64,000 nt of DNA, taken from positions 248,001 to 312,000 of the forward strand of contig CP126191.1 of NCBI GenBank assembly GCA_030272155.1, read 5' to 3'. This document shows, piece after piece, positions 17,900 to 29,726 of the stretch (within the stretch, counting starts at the first letter, position 1; the number at the start of each line of letters is the position of its first letter). The translations under genes were made by a program, and so were the position numbers. A model generated the notes under the pieces. That model was given only the letters and a program-made list of their open reading frames with translations. It was not told the origin of the DNA and did not search any database. The stretch is from Tetradesmus obliquus (taxonomy: Eukaryota; Chlorophyta; Chlorophyceae; Sphaeropleales; Scenedesmaceae).

Positions 17900-19475
17900 T
17901 CGGCACAGCTGCTGCTGACAATAGGCGCCACCTGGCGCTCTTGCTGCTGGGTTATGGTCAGACGCCAGCAGTACAATGGGCTGAGCAAAAGCTGGGTGTG
18001 ACACCAAGCAACGGCCGCCATGTGTACATGTTGGGACCGCTACAGCAGCTCGCAACAAGGTACAACAACATTTACAATGAGGAGCAAATGGCAGAAGTGC
18101 TTGGCTCCTTGTACAGGGAGGACGGCCAATACAGAAAGGATGGACCCTTCTTCAGGTACTTCGTTTTGGGTGGTTCCACCAATGCAAATTACTGTGTGTT
18201 GGTACAATGTCAGCTTTATGTAGTATCACTCTTGTAGACAGCTATGCGTTGCAGTGGGCGGGATTATGATTATTCAGCAGCACTGCAGCATAAGAGACAT
18301 TGGGCAGCCCTGCTTTCATGCGTTTATCTTACATCCTGCCTATTCACAACAGCAACACTGTGCATCATGTATTGAGGCATGGACATCTCCGTAGAAACCT
18401 TTGAGATTCGGCATCAAAGGCAGTAGCAACTGCATGCAATGCTTCAATACACCCTATAGCCCAGCAGGCAATGAAAAGTTAACCGAACCCACGGCGTGAA
18501 CTGTTCCTGTTGCACAGGCGGGCGCTGTCCAGCACAAAGGCACGGACGGGGGAAAGCAGCGCTGCTACAGCCGCTTGCTTGGGCGAGCTGGGCTCACTGC
18601 TCCAAGAGTTGGGGGACTGGGACGGTGCAGCGGACTGCTTCAGGGATGCGCTGGACATCATGAAGGCGCAGCAGCCGCCTGACCAACGAGGCACAGCCAC
18701 TGCACTGAGCAACAGTGCGTCCCTCCTGCAGGCTCAAGGCAATCCTGCAGCTGCCAAGCAGCGGTACCTGGAAGCAATACGCATCCTAGAGAGCTGCGGG
18801 TGCACCGAACAGGCTATGGAAGCACGCAGCAAGCTGGTTGAGGTGTTGTGTGACCTGGGCGACCTGAACGAACTGAGAGACGCTGAGAGGCTGTGGAAGG
18901 CTGTGCTGCTTGATCAGCAGATTAGGCTTGGCCACGGGCATGCTGACACTATCAACACAATGAACAACCTGGCGCATGTGCTGCAGGAGCAGCGCAGCTT
19001 GGCCAGCATGCAGCAGGCGGAGGAATACTACCGCCAAGTGCTGGAGCTCGTGGCGCAGGTGAAGGGGCCATTGCACCCAGACACTGCTGCTGCTCTCAAC
19101 GACTTGGCATTGGTGCAGCAGCAGCAGATTGCGCAGCAGGCGGGGACCAACGACGAAGAAAACGCAGAGCGCCTGGCCGAAGCAGCCTCGCTGTATCAGC
19201 GTGCCTTGGCTATCAGAGAGCAGCAGCTGGGGCCACTTCATCCAGACACTGGCACCACCTACAAAAACCTGGCCTCGCTGCTGCAGATGCAGGGTGACTT
19301 GGATGCTGCAGCACCCCTGTACCAAAAGGCGTTGCTTATTGCTCAGAAGCAATCAGGGCAGCACCCTGACACTGCCACAGCCCTCAGCAACCTGGCTGTG
19401 CTGCTGCAGGAGAGGGGAGAGCTGCAAGCTGCTGAGCGCCTGCAGAGGCGGGCGTTGGCCATCTCGGGTGTATAA
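15208..19475 (+). CDS. NLR-like STAND ATPase: helical domain, NB-ARC, TPR
   Basis: This is probably an intracellular sensor or signalling ATPase of the NB-ARC class. Exons are 15208-15214 (only ATGGAAG), 15342-15974, 16316-16758, 17078-17479, from 17700, an uncertain join across a CAG tract near 17780-17900, to 18155, and 18518-19475. Joining exon 1 to exon 2 gives MEVASFAVQALEKV, the start of a roughly 170-residue helical region. NB-ARC motifs follow: P-loop GMPGIGKSTLA, FDGGVYYL, Walker B KRLLVLDDVWD, GGAVLVTARQ, and GNLLAVTVLGRAL in the GLPL position. FAHALVAEYL stands where MHD is expected, with AHA in place of MHD. The last exon carries about six kinesin-light-chain-type TPRs (LGPLHPDTGTTYKNLASLL and similar), where plant NLRs have LRRs. 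Weak TPR coding continues past the stop in other frames to about 19625. An immune role is inference. Confidence 0.85.
17855..17899 (+). repeat. CAG tract in NB-ARC gene
   Basis: About 14 CAG units interrupt the region between the NB-ARC and TPR parts. The frame upstream reads it as Ser and ends at a stop, while the frame needed downstream reads it as Ala. An intron or length difference at this tract must reconcile them. Confidence 0.85.
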
Positions 19476-20809
19476 CTCGGCAACCTCAACGACATCGCAA
19501 TTTCACTGAGCAAAGCAGGGCAGGCTGGCTGAGGCTGAGTCCCTGTACAGGCGAGCTGTCAGCATTGCACAGAAAGAGCTGGGGCCTGACGATGCCAACC
19601 GCAAAGGTTCGAGCACAACCTGGAGGTAGTGCTGCAAGCGCTGGCCGCCTCAGCTGCCGCTGGTGGCCAGCGCCGCCCTGCTCAGGGTGGCGCATGCGCT
19701 GTTCGGTGCCAGCTGGTAGCCACCAACACGGGCAGTTACTGTTAACAGGGTGTCTTTTACTGTATTGCACTGCATGATTGGTGTCTGTACAAAGCACTTG
19801 ACAAGGCACAGCTGTTATTCTGTTCTGGCACACAGCACGTGCAGCCTGGTACAGTGTCAGCATGCACGTGCACAGTCACCCCATGAGCAGTGCATGGCAG
19901 CTGTGCTTCTTCTGGCCGGCTGCTACCCACAGCTCAGGCGTACTCTGCAACGTCTTGACTGTGCGGCAGAGTCACCGGCAGTGGTGATAGCCTTTGGAAT
20001 CGTGTGTTTGTTGGTGGTAATTCATTAACGCAAGCTACACTACTGACGTGTGTTTGCTGGTAGTATATCATTAGCGCATGCTACACTGCTGAGTGCCTGT
20101 TGGTTATCATGTAATGCTGATAACGACTGCTGCAACTTTCCATCGTTGCACCTGCTGAGGTTGCTGCATACTTGAATGACTCAGTGTTGTAGCAACAGTG
20201 GCAGTAGCAGCGGCAGCGCAAGCGGCAGTGAATTTGGCGATGGTGGTGCTTGCAAAGGTGGCGAGTGCTGAACAGCAGGCTGGCCTGCTGCTGTTCGGTT
20301 GGCACTGCTGTATACTGCGCGCAAGCTGGCAAACATGGCTCAGCTTGATGACATAGCATCACCTCTGCAGCACACTGCATTCACGCAGTCCTCTGAAGAA
20401 TACGCTGAGCTTACACGGTCACGGTGGGGCCTATGAACGTTACATGTTACGCACACAAGCACACAATTATGCACACAACAGGCATTGCCTCGCAGTGTGG
20501 TCATCAAAGCTGATCGCCTGACCGCCTCACCAACAGATTCAATCAGAAGTTCTGCAGTGGATGTGATCGGCAGGCTATTAGGAACCAGCAACCCCATACA
20601 TCTAGCCTCATCATCATCATCATCATGTTACCCATCAAGCCATAGCATCAAAACACCTAGCCTGCAACCTTACGCCTTGACTCTGGTCACTTCTCAGCAC
20701 GACTGCTGCCAGCAATAGTGAACTAACATCACCGCATCTAATGACCAAAACATCCTTCACAATCGTTTGTGACAAGCTGCAGCCTGCCGCCCCGTCACGC
20801 CAGCAGCAC
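19476..20809. other. Gene 3' flank and intergenic
   Basis: The first 150 bases still resemble TPR coding (AEAESLYRRAVSIAQKELG near 19525-19600), out of frame with the stop at 19475. Two related blocks of about 43 bp at about 20007-20050 and 20051-20096 (TTCATTAACGC.AGCTACACT type) form an imperfect tandem repeat. A (TCA)n run lies near 20607-20624. No other gene is supported. Confidence 0.6.
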
Positions 20810-22842
20810 CTACAGCGGCACGCGCCGCATGGCCTGCTGCCCAGCCGGCCTGCTGTGCTGCTTCGCCGGCTGCTGCACCCTTATCTGCTGGTGCTGCTGC
20901 TGCTTCACCGCCAGTGCTGCCGCAAACGGCGCCGCCTGCTCATCTTCAGGGTCAATCGCTTTTGCTGCTGGCTTCTGGTCCATCGGCCTGAGCCTAGGAT
21001 TCAGCACAAAGCTATGATGCTCCCCTCCATGCACTGCCTGCTCCAGAGCATCTCCTGTTGCTGCCACTTCAGCAGGGTCCCCGGCGGCTGCAGCAGCAGC
21101 AGCGGCCTGCGCCGCAAAGCGTTGCACGCGCTTCATCTGCACATCACGCCTGCCTGCCACCGGGATGTGACGGCCAGTGTTTGGATGTGCAGCCACAGGC
21201 AGAGCAGCAGCAGCAGCAGCGGCGGCGGCTGGTGCTTGTGGGGTGCCAGACAGAAGCTGCCGCAGCTCTGCACTGCTGCTGGCAGCTGCTGGCTTCACCT
21301 GCTGTTGCGCATCTGCGCGCGTTGCTGCTGCCACTGCTGCTTCGGCCGCAGCCGCCGGCTGCTGTGCGGCCGCAGCCTCCACTACAACAGCTGCAGCAGC
21401 TACTGCAGCCGGTGCTGCTGGGGTGCTTGGCTTGCGCACTGCAACAGCAGGCTCCTTCACAATGTTCTTGCCAGCAAAGCCGCCGCTGCTGTAGCGCTTG
21501 CCGTAGCTGTTCCACACGCCGCCCCGGCTGGCGCGCCGCGCCATGCGCCGCTTGCTGCTGCTGGGGAACAGCTGGCCCCCTGGCAGCATATAACTAGAGA
21601 TGCTGTCCGAGGTTATAACCTCATCAAGGGATACTCCTGAGCCTGCCTCACTGCTGCTGCTGGTGGGAGAGTCGCCGCTAGCTGCTGCGGCTGCTGCAGC
21701 CGCGCGAAGCGCGGCCTCCCTGCGCTTGCGGCGCATCGCGCGCGCCCTGGCGCGTGCGTGTGCACGCATCTCATCCGTGCTGCGGATCGCACCATCACTG
21801 CTGCTGCTGCTTGGTTGTGACGCTTGGGTGCCTTCCGGCTGAGCTTGCAGCAGCTGCCGCCTGGCATTGACTGCCTCTGCCACCTCCTGCGGCAGCTGCT
21901 GCTGCTGCTGCTGCTGCTGAGGCTGTGGTGCGTGTGACGTGGTGCTGCTGCATGTGGCGGCATCAAAGCCTGCTGCAGATGCTGCTGTGCTGTCCTGGCA
22001 GCAGCTGCAGGCGAGGTTGAAGAGCGTGCCTGCAGGCGCCCAGCAGCAGCAGCAGCAGCAGCAGCAGAGGGGGAGAAGGCAGCGTTCTTTGCGAAGGATC
22101 GCTGTATGCTAGCAGAGGCTGCGCAATGCTAGCAGCACTACAGACCTGACCTGGGACGAGTGCAACACAAAACAACAATGCTCACACCCTCAACAACAAT
22201 GCTGCCCACACACAGCTGGCAGGCGGGCCGATGACACACCAACAGTCCAGGGCCCGCAACAAGGGATCGCAACGTACTCCCATCAAGGCCGCCTCAGTGC
22301 CCAGACGCTGAGGGAACTCCTCAGCGCTCGAACACGCAGGCAGCGCTGAATTGGGAATATGTTGCGTTCTTGTTGCGGGCCGTGCATCGTTGGTGTGCTG
22401 GAGGCCAGCCTACCAGTAGCCTGTGGGTGCAGCAGCAACCAGTTGCAGCGCAGCAACAGCAGTAAGACCCTCACCTGCTGGACATGCTGTTGTACAGGCA
22501 GCTAGCTCCGGGCTGCACCAGAAATAGCTGTAGCAGCCTGGAGCAGCGTACAGCTGGAAGGGCTTGCGGCCCTGGCAGAGCTCGCTGGCCTCCCAGTTGA
22601 GCGAGCCTTTCTGAGCACAGCTGGACAACAGCTCAAAGCCCACGTTCAGCTCGCTGGCAAGCTGCACGCTCGTCGTCTGCAAGAAGAACAATTCAAAACG
22701 TTGTTGATGATGCTGATCGGTGCTGCCTGGTGCAATTGGCCAGCCGTACCGGCCTGCCTTGTCTCACCTCTCGGATGGACTCAGCAGCGACCATCAGCAG
22801 CCCTAATGCCACTACAAACAATCCTCTCCGTGAATCCTCCAT
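20810..22842 (-). CDS. Secreted Cys-rich protein with Ala-rich basic tail
   Basis: The function is unknown. Three exons fit exactly: 22842-22768, 22676-22475 and 22029-20810, with phases agreeing, giving 498 residues. MEDSRRGLFVVALGLLMVAAES looks like a signal peptide, or possibly a signal anchor. A compact domain of about 80 residues with some eleven cysteines follows, with spacing such as CYSYFWCSPELAACTTACPAG and then CSCCQ, recalling small disulphide-rich or carbohydrate-binding modules. From about residue 150 the chain becomes low-complexity: Gln, Ser and long Ala runs broken by basic patches (RARARAMRRKRREAALR; SSSKRRMARRASRGGVW). It ends in HSRPAGQQAMRRVPL. The long plus-strand frame over the same bases is its shadow. 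The N-terminal domain looks folded; the tail may act as a spacer or cell-wall anchor, which is speculation. Confidence 0.72.
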
Positions 22843-24279
22843 GACTTGATTGTCAGAATGAACGACGACTGCACGCTGAAGCTTCAAACGAGCACTACAC
22901 GCATGCTGCTGCTGCCGTTGCAAACACTGCTTCCGTGCTGTTGCAGACCCGTAAAATCAATTGGTAACTACAACACCCACACATTGAACGGCACAAGCTT
23001 AGCAGATGGAAAGAGTGGCAACTCAGAAACGTGGGAAGCAAGCACTATGCTCGAATTGCGTGTGAAGCAGGAAGTAGCCAACGTTCTTGTCAGAAAAGCA
23101 CCTACGTTAGAGCTCAGGCGTATGTCGCAGCAGCTAGGGCTTGGTTATCTAGGGTCTTGGCCAAACACTGGACCAGGCAGGTGCTGTCTGGCTGCTGCAT
23201 AGAGCTCGAGAAATGACGACTGCCTCCTAGCCCAGATTGGTCTGTAAGACGTTTGCAGTCACATACTAGCGGGGCAAGCTGTCAGTCTGTTGCATTGCTA
23301 CTAACCTGCCTGCGCTGACTGAGGTGCGGCAACTTGCCGCACTCTAGTTGAACTCGAGTCAGACTTTGAGCAGCTGTGCAGCCCCCGGGCTGTGCCATGC
23401 GCCGCTGTCTGCATGCCTTGTCAAAACAGCACCTACAAATTTATGTTGAACACTGCTGCAGTAACCAGCTGGCTGCATTGCTGGGTTCTTCACGACCAGA
23501 AGTCCAAAAGTTCTGCCACATGCGCGATGCGGATGCCAGGCATGCCTGCGCAGGGCATGATGCCTTGCGCACACGCTTCTGAGTATGGTTGTATTGATAC
23601 TATAATGAGAACATCTTGCAAAGTAGCATGGCAGTGTCAACACAGAGAGATGAAGGGGCGCGGTTGCCGATGCCGATGACAAGGTATGGCTTACAAGAAG
23701 ACTATTATTATTATTATAGAGATGAAGCCAACAGCACAGCGCTTGCCAAGCGCCCAGTGGGCAGTGCAGCGGCAAGACATGTAGCGTTGAGCTGCAAGCA
23801 GCTCACACTCAAGCAATGCTAGCTGTTAGTGCTGAGCACTCACGAGCTAACGCTTGTTGTACATCCAGCCACCCGCATCTGGCTTGCGCATCCCCTGGCC
23901 GCCAGTGCGGCACTGAGCCACCTTCAACCTTCAAGCCACCTTAAGGTGAAAGAAGAGTCTTTTTTTCTGGCAGAACTATGGCACTGGCGTCTAAACCAGC
24001 GAGACCTTCGCACCTCAGGAGAGTGCAGACATATAAGGAGGGATTTTGATGCTTTGGCTGTCTTGACCTGCACTGCGCACCCCTAAGATGACTCGCTCGT
24101 TCAGTTCTGCCAAGCTGCAACCCTGGACCCTGGACCCTGAATCTGTGACCAAGGATGGCGCTCATGGATCGCAGCAACCTGCAGGATGCAATAGTTGCTG
24201 CTTTCACAGCTGCATTGTTTGCTTGGCTGCGCATAGTCTTCTGCTGTGCAAGGGTGCTGCTCCAAGGCTTGAAACGGCC
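22843..24279. other. Divergent intergenic region
   Basis: This stretch separates the minus-strand Cys-rich gene from the plus-strand dehydrogenase, so it should hold two promoters. A (TTA)n run lies at about 23703-23717. A hydrophobic frame beginning at the ATG at 24154 (MALMDRSNLQ, then AAFTAALFAWLRIVFCCARVLL) stops near 24309 and overlaps the next gene in another frame. Confidence 0.5.
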
Positions 24280-27150
24280 ATGGGCGATTTCGTTCCCATC
24301 CTGACGGCAGTGGCCAGCGGGACTTTCGACTCGATCGAAAACGTGTTCATCAACATTGCCCGGCACATACCATTGCTGAATAACGTGCGGCGCAGGAAGG
24401 AGCTCGACCAATGTCTCAGCGGCAAAGTGAGTTCCACTGGCAGCCTGTTTGGAAGAAGAGTTCGTTCAAATAGCATTGGATTGCTACTATATGCATGCTG
24501 AAGAGCGTCCATGTGCATCAGCCTGACAGGCTATCAGGCTGGCAGCATCAACAGCAGCAGCAGCACCAGCAGCTGCAGCAGCTGTTGCCTGCATGCTGCA
24601 TGGTGATTGCCCTCCCGCACATGTTGTGTAGCCTCATTTGAACTTTCACCACCGTATTCGCCTAGCTGCACCTGCAGCACACTGTCGCGGGCTGTGGCGT
24701 TCCTGCAGGACAGCCAACTGCGGCAGTTTGTGCCCTGGGTTGTTCCACCTTCCAGCATACCCATCATCTTGGCCTTGTTATTGCGAGTCCATACGCTGCG
24801 CTGTTGACCAATACGTTTGACCCTTTGACCGATTGACCAGGTGTGCATCGTGACGGGCGCCAACGCTGGCATCGGGTACGCCACAGCCCGTAAGCTGGCA
24901 GCGCGCGGCGCCCATGTGGTGCTGGCCTGCAGGAGCGAGGAGCGCGGCAGGCAGGCAGCCAAGGTGCGCGGCTGCTGACAGCACACCAGCTGAAGACGTT
25001 GGCAGGTGTTGTCCCTGCTGCACTTGCAGGCATCCAAGTGGCTGCTTGACACTGTCGGCAGGCACGCACCCTTCCTTGCTCTGCTCTGCTTTCACTGCTG
25101 CATTCCAACATAACACACATCACATACTCCTGCTGTGCGTCTCCTTTGAAAACATGTGTGAACATAATTGGTTTTGCTGCTTGCAGGAGCTGTCTGGTCT
25201 GCCGCCGCTGCCCGGCTGCGAGCCAGGCCAGGTCGAGTTTGCGCAGCTGGACCTGTGCTCGCTCAAAAACGTGCGGGCGTTCACCAAGGCCTTCAACCGG
25301 CAGGGGCGTCGGCTGGACGTGCTGGTGTGCAACGCGGGCATCATGAGCCCCGCCAACAAGCTGGTCACGGAGGACGGCCTGGAGATGCAGTTCCAGGTGG
25401 GCAGGGAAGTATTGTAGTAAAGAGAGAGGTGGCGTGTTGTGTGGGTGGGGGTGTGGGGGGGCGGGGGGGGTGGGGGGGGGGGGGTCAGTGGGTGAGTGGA
25501 TGGTGTGCTGGAGTGTACAGCCCCTGCTGCCAGGCAGCAACAAAAGCAGCAACCAGTGTGGAGCTGCCAATTTGCGTACGTTTGGCTACTTGGGGGTAGG
25601 CGTGTCAGCAGCCCTGCAGGAAGTGCGGCAGTGGCCGTGGCATGCATATGATGAACCACGCAGCACGCAGCTGCTGGCTGGTGGTTCATGCCGTGCTTCC
25701 TGCTTACTGCTGCTGCCTCTGCTGCTGTTCCTGTTACCGGTGCTGCCGCTTGCCGCAGGTCAACTTCCTGTCCCACTGGCTGCTGGCGCATGAGCTGCTG
25801 TCAGAGCAGCGCAAGCGACGAGCCAAGGCTGCCAAGAAGAACCACAGCAGCAGCAGCAGCAAGCCCAATCGCAAGAGCAGCAGTAGCAGCAGCACTGCGC
25901 TCACGACTGCCAGCATCAGCGGCAGCAGCATGCAGAGCAGCAAGGCAGCAGCTGCAGCAGCAGATGCAGCAGCATGCTGCAGCCTGGAAGGCACGCGCCT
26001 GGTGATGCTGTCTTCGCTGACACACCATGCTGGCAGCCTGCAGTGGGGCGATAAGCAGTCTGCAAACGGCTACAACCCTTTCACCAGCTACGCGCTGTCC
26101 AAGATTTGTAACATCATCATGGCCAAGGAGTTCCAGCGACGCTTCGACAGGTGCGACGGCTGCGCCGCTGGCAGCAGCAGCAGCAGCAGTTAGGGGCAGC
26201 ACGTGTGGTGCACCAGCAGCTGGCAGCAGGCGAGGGAATGGCGGGATAGTGCTTCTTGCCATTACTAGAAGCATTACAGTGTGCCTCACAAAAGTGACAT
26301 TGCCCAGGGACCGTACACATGCGATGTTATCAGCGCTGGTGTTCACCATAAAAATGCCCCCTCTGCCTGCTGCGGCTGATGATGATGCCTGATCGTGCTG
26401 CGCATTTTTACACACGCACTGCAGGCACGACAGCTGCCGCTATGGCCACGACAGCGCAGTGGCCATCCACCCGGGCATAGTACACACACACCTCGCCACA
26501 GGCTTCTTCACACAGACCGGCCACAGCGCGCTGCCTTTCATGAAGGCGCTGGTGGCGCCAATCCTGAATGGCCTGTACCCGCTGCTGCTGCGCACGCCGG
26601 AGAGCAGCGCAGAAGCCATGCTGATTGCGGCAACAGCGCCTGCGGGGAAGGTGGCAGGGCGATACATGCACAATGACAGGCTGTCGCGCCCGGACAAGGT
26701 GGGTACGGGGTTTGCTACGGCCAAAGCATCCTGTGCAATGGACTTGTGTGAGGTGGCCGGGAGTGAGGTGGCACGGCGCTGCTGCTGCTGCCACTGCGGG
26801 CGTTGTGCGCATGCTGCCCTGGCTGTGCTGTATACAGCAAGCTTTATGCTGCAGGTGCTGACACCACATGTGTAGATGAGTCGCCTGCAGGGGTGCGTGG
26901 TGCTCGCAGACTAACTGGCGCACCTGCCTCCCCTTGCTTGGCTACACTCTACCCTCAAAGCATGCTTTGCGCTCACCATGTGGCTCCTTCGTCTGCAAAG
27001 TCCTGCATCTGCCAACTCCAGCAGCAACCACCTGCATGCTGCATGCTGCCCTGCTGCCTGCAGTTTGCGGAGGAGCCTGCGCGTGGTGTGGAGCTGTGGG
27101 ACCTGGCGGTGGCACTGACGGGAGTGGCCACCGACGCAAGCCTGGCATAA
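24280..27150 (+). CDS. Short-chain dehydrogenase/reductase
   Basis: This is an NAD(P)-dependent oxidoreductase of the retinol-dehydrogenase/WWOX-like SDR group; its substrate is unknown. Six exons fit: 24280-24426, 24841-24963, 25187-25396, 25759-26150, 26425-26698 and 27064-27150, all in phase, giving 410 residues. The cofactor motif is TGANAGIG (near residue 54), with CNAG near 139 and the catalytic YALSK at Tyr271 and Lys275 after MLSSLTHH. An insert of about 60 residues, rich in Lys, Ser and Ala and encoded by AGC/GCA repeats, splits [13 protein letters not shown] from GTRLVMLSS. It should loop out on the surface. The start is ambiguous: the frame is open from 24088, and a different frame from 24154 would supply a membrane anchor but stops early. 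The ATG at 24280 was chosen as the best supported. Confidence 0.9.
25440..25490 (+). repeat. G-rich, quadruplex-prone intron segment
   Basis: Seven or so closely spaced runs of three to fourteen G lie just inside SDR intron 3, about 45 bases after the donor. The sense transcript could form a G-quadruplex. Confidence 0.85.
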
Positions 27151-29726
27151 GCAGGGCCTGCTGCTGCTGCTGCTGCTGCTGTGGCGGCGGCGGTGGCGGT
27201 GGCGGTGGTGGGGACTTTGTAAGCTGACATGGCATGTGCTGAGCTTGGACAGCTCAAGGATGCGCGCAGAGCCGCAGGTCTGTTCAGCAGTGTTGTGCTT
27301 GTCAAGGGTGTGTGTGTGCATGTGCTGTTTGGGGTTGAGCAGGCAGGCGAGGCGTGCAGAGCGGCAGGTCAGTTCAGCAGGGCCACAGAGCAGCAGGCAG
27401 CAGTACGTGCTGCAGCTGGCCTGGATGGCTGTGCTGGAAGAACAGAGGCAGCATGCAAGTGTATTGGCTGGATATTGTTATGGGGTCGTTGTGGGTGTGC
27501 CTTGCATGCCTGTACGTTTATGTAGTGCTTTTTGTAGTTGTTCATACTGTACCATGCAGGTGTTGAGCAGTGTTTGACTGGATGTGGGTCAGGTGTTGGA
27601 TTGCAAGTCTGCTGTGTTGCGCCTCTGCATCTGCTTTGTGTGTTTGTGACAGCCTCCTCTTGTGTACTCCTATGTGTATTCTTTTACAAGTAAGTTCAGA
27701 GGAGGCAATAAATGAACAGGTTTTCCGGTACAGTGGGTGCAGCATGTGTTGTACATGCTCAGTGCTCATGGTTACTGCTGTGTGGTGTCAGACGGAGGGG
27801 ACAGCAGCTCGAGGCAGTCTCTGCATGTAACTGGCGGCCGCTGAGCCGACTGGTGATTGCATGCTTCTGTGCCCAGCACAGCGAGCGCTAATCCGTGCAC
27901 TAGCACACGCACACACTGCCTCTGGTACGTGGGGTGCTGCAGTCACTAGCAGAGCGTGGCACATTGCTGTACATTGCTGTGCTGCTTGAGTTTTTGCAGC
28001 AGCAGGCGCGATGCATGCGTGGCTCAACCCTGTGCAACAGCTTGGAACTTGTCGTGCTCCTGCTAGCTTTTAGCTCTTGATGCTGTTGCGCTAGGCCCAG
28101 CACCCTAGTGTCCTGGGATCTGAGACGTATGACTGACGTGTGCAAACAGCATTGGAGATGGTGGTTTGTGGGGTAGGCAGTGTCCCGTGACTGTCAGCTA
28201 TGGCGGGGATACACTGACGATGCCTGCTGTAGTGTCTGCTGCTATATGCAGCGTGTTTTGAGCCACAATGTGGTCGATTTTGCCGCGCTACACTTGACAT
28301 GACAGTGGCTGCTCATGTTGGGAGTGGGAGTGTCAGCTGCTCAAATGCGGGCAATTGATCTGCTTGGATGCACAAAGGGCTGGTTTGAGTGCTAGCCAGA
28401 ACTCAGCTTTTTGTGGTGCAAGGGCATCGACAGACAGCAAGCACAACAAATCATGGCTGGCGCTGGCCTGCTGCGGGAAAGCAGGGGTTAGCAGGTGTGC
28501 TGCCGTTCTCCTGCAGTGCAACATAACCACCAGAACCTTGATGCCGGTCAATGCAGCAGGTTGTTTTTTTCTAGTTTTGCTGGTATGCGGTGGCAATTTT
28601 GCAAGTCACATCATTGGGTCATTTGCTCTGCTGTTGGTTCTCTGTTGTGCCTTGCGGCAGCCGCTTTTGCTGGTCGTGCTTTGCTGCTGGGCTGCGCTGC
28701 TTGCTGCTCTGGCAGTTGCTGCAGCGCGGCTGCTGCACCCAGCCAGCAGGCGGCTGTAGCAGCAGCTGCTGGCAGCAAATCATAACACGCCCAGGTCAGC
28801 GCAGCTCTGTGCAGCCTGCTTTGCTTTGTTGCAGCGTCGCACTCGGGTATGCTGTTTTGTGCAGTTTTTGCTTTCAGAGGGGGTTTGCAGGTGCTGGCAG
28901 TCATGGCACAGCAGCGCCCCCTGGATGCCTCACTGAGGCTGTGTGACAGGTGCGCAGCTGTGCATGACCAGCGTCCTTCGGGGCCCTGGCTTTGTCTAGA
29001 ATTTGCCATTTTACAGCTGCGCAGCCTGCCACCAGGCTGCATATGCAGCCATGCATGCTCCTGTATTGAGTGCACTGACCAGCATTGAGCTGCGGCTGGT
29101 TGAGTTCAGACCAGATGTTGGTATATTATTGTGTATTCTATGGTTATATGGGTGATGCAGTGCACTCCTGCTGCTGCAGGGGTTTCACCGGCCGTGCGAC
29201 CAAATGCGCACAGGTGGCACTGCAGCAAGAGTACAGTCGGTTTCATGTCAACCCCTCTTTATCATATTTTTGTGTTGTTCCAACGCGTGCATGGCGCACC
29301 TGACTACCGTCGTTCGACGGCTACGGGAAGTGTATCCTCCCCGGGTCTACCTCCCGGACGCCTACGTACCCATTTTGGCTCCTCACCTATGCTATATTAA
29401 GACCAGGTAGCTTATAACGCAACATCAAAGAGCAGTAGCAGGTGCTGAGAAGTAGGATGGTACTCGACATTTTCAGGTTGAGGTTTGCGGACGATCAGTA
29501 AAACAACGTTGCATTCTTATCGTCTTTTAAATAATTAATGACCGTTAAAATACGCACGAGGACGTGTAGAAGTTCAACAGGCGGTGTGTTTGACCCTCCT
29601 AACAAGTTAGGGGACCTTATTGGTTTGCGAGCCGATAGTAGCGAGTAACTTCTTTGTAAAGACATTTGTTGCTGTTTTTGATTCTCTTGTGCTGCAATCA
29701 CGGGTTGCAGGTTGACAGCGGCAAAG
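27151..29726. other. Gene-poor stretch
   Basis: No gene is supported in about 2.6 kb. Near 27255-27290 and 27350-27385 two related blocks (GCAGAG.CGCAGGTC.GTTCAGCAG) form a degenerate tandem repeat. An open frame at 28355-28759 ends in a hydrophobic Leu/Ala/Cys run but has no splice or family support. A short inverted repeat lies at about 29309-29322, and TATATTAAG near 29391-29399 could serve the subtilase gene downstream. Confidence 0.55.

Noticed and set aside
20741-21640. Long plus-strand frame of 299 codons
   Set aside because: It is the antisense of the Ala-rich exon of the Cys-rich minus-strand gene; composition is repeat-driven and splice logic supports the minus strand.
28355-28759. 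Plus-strand frame with hydrophobic tail
   Set aside because: There is no splice, start-context or family support, and Leu/Ala/Cys runs come from CTG/GCT-rich DNA.
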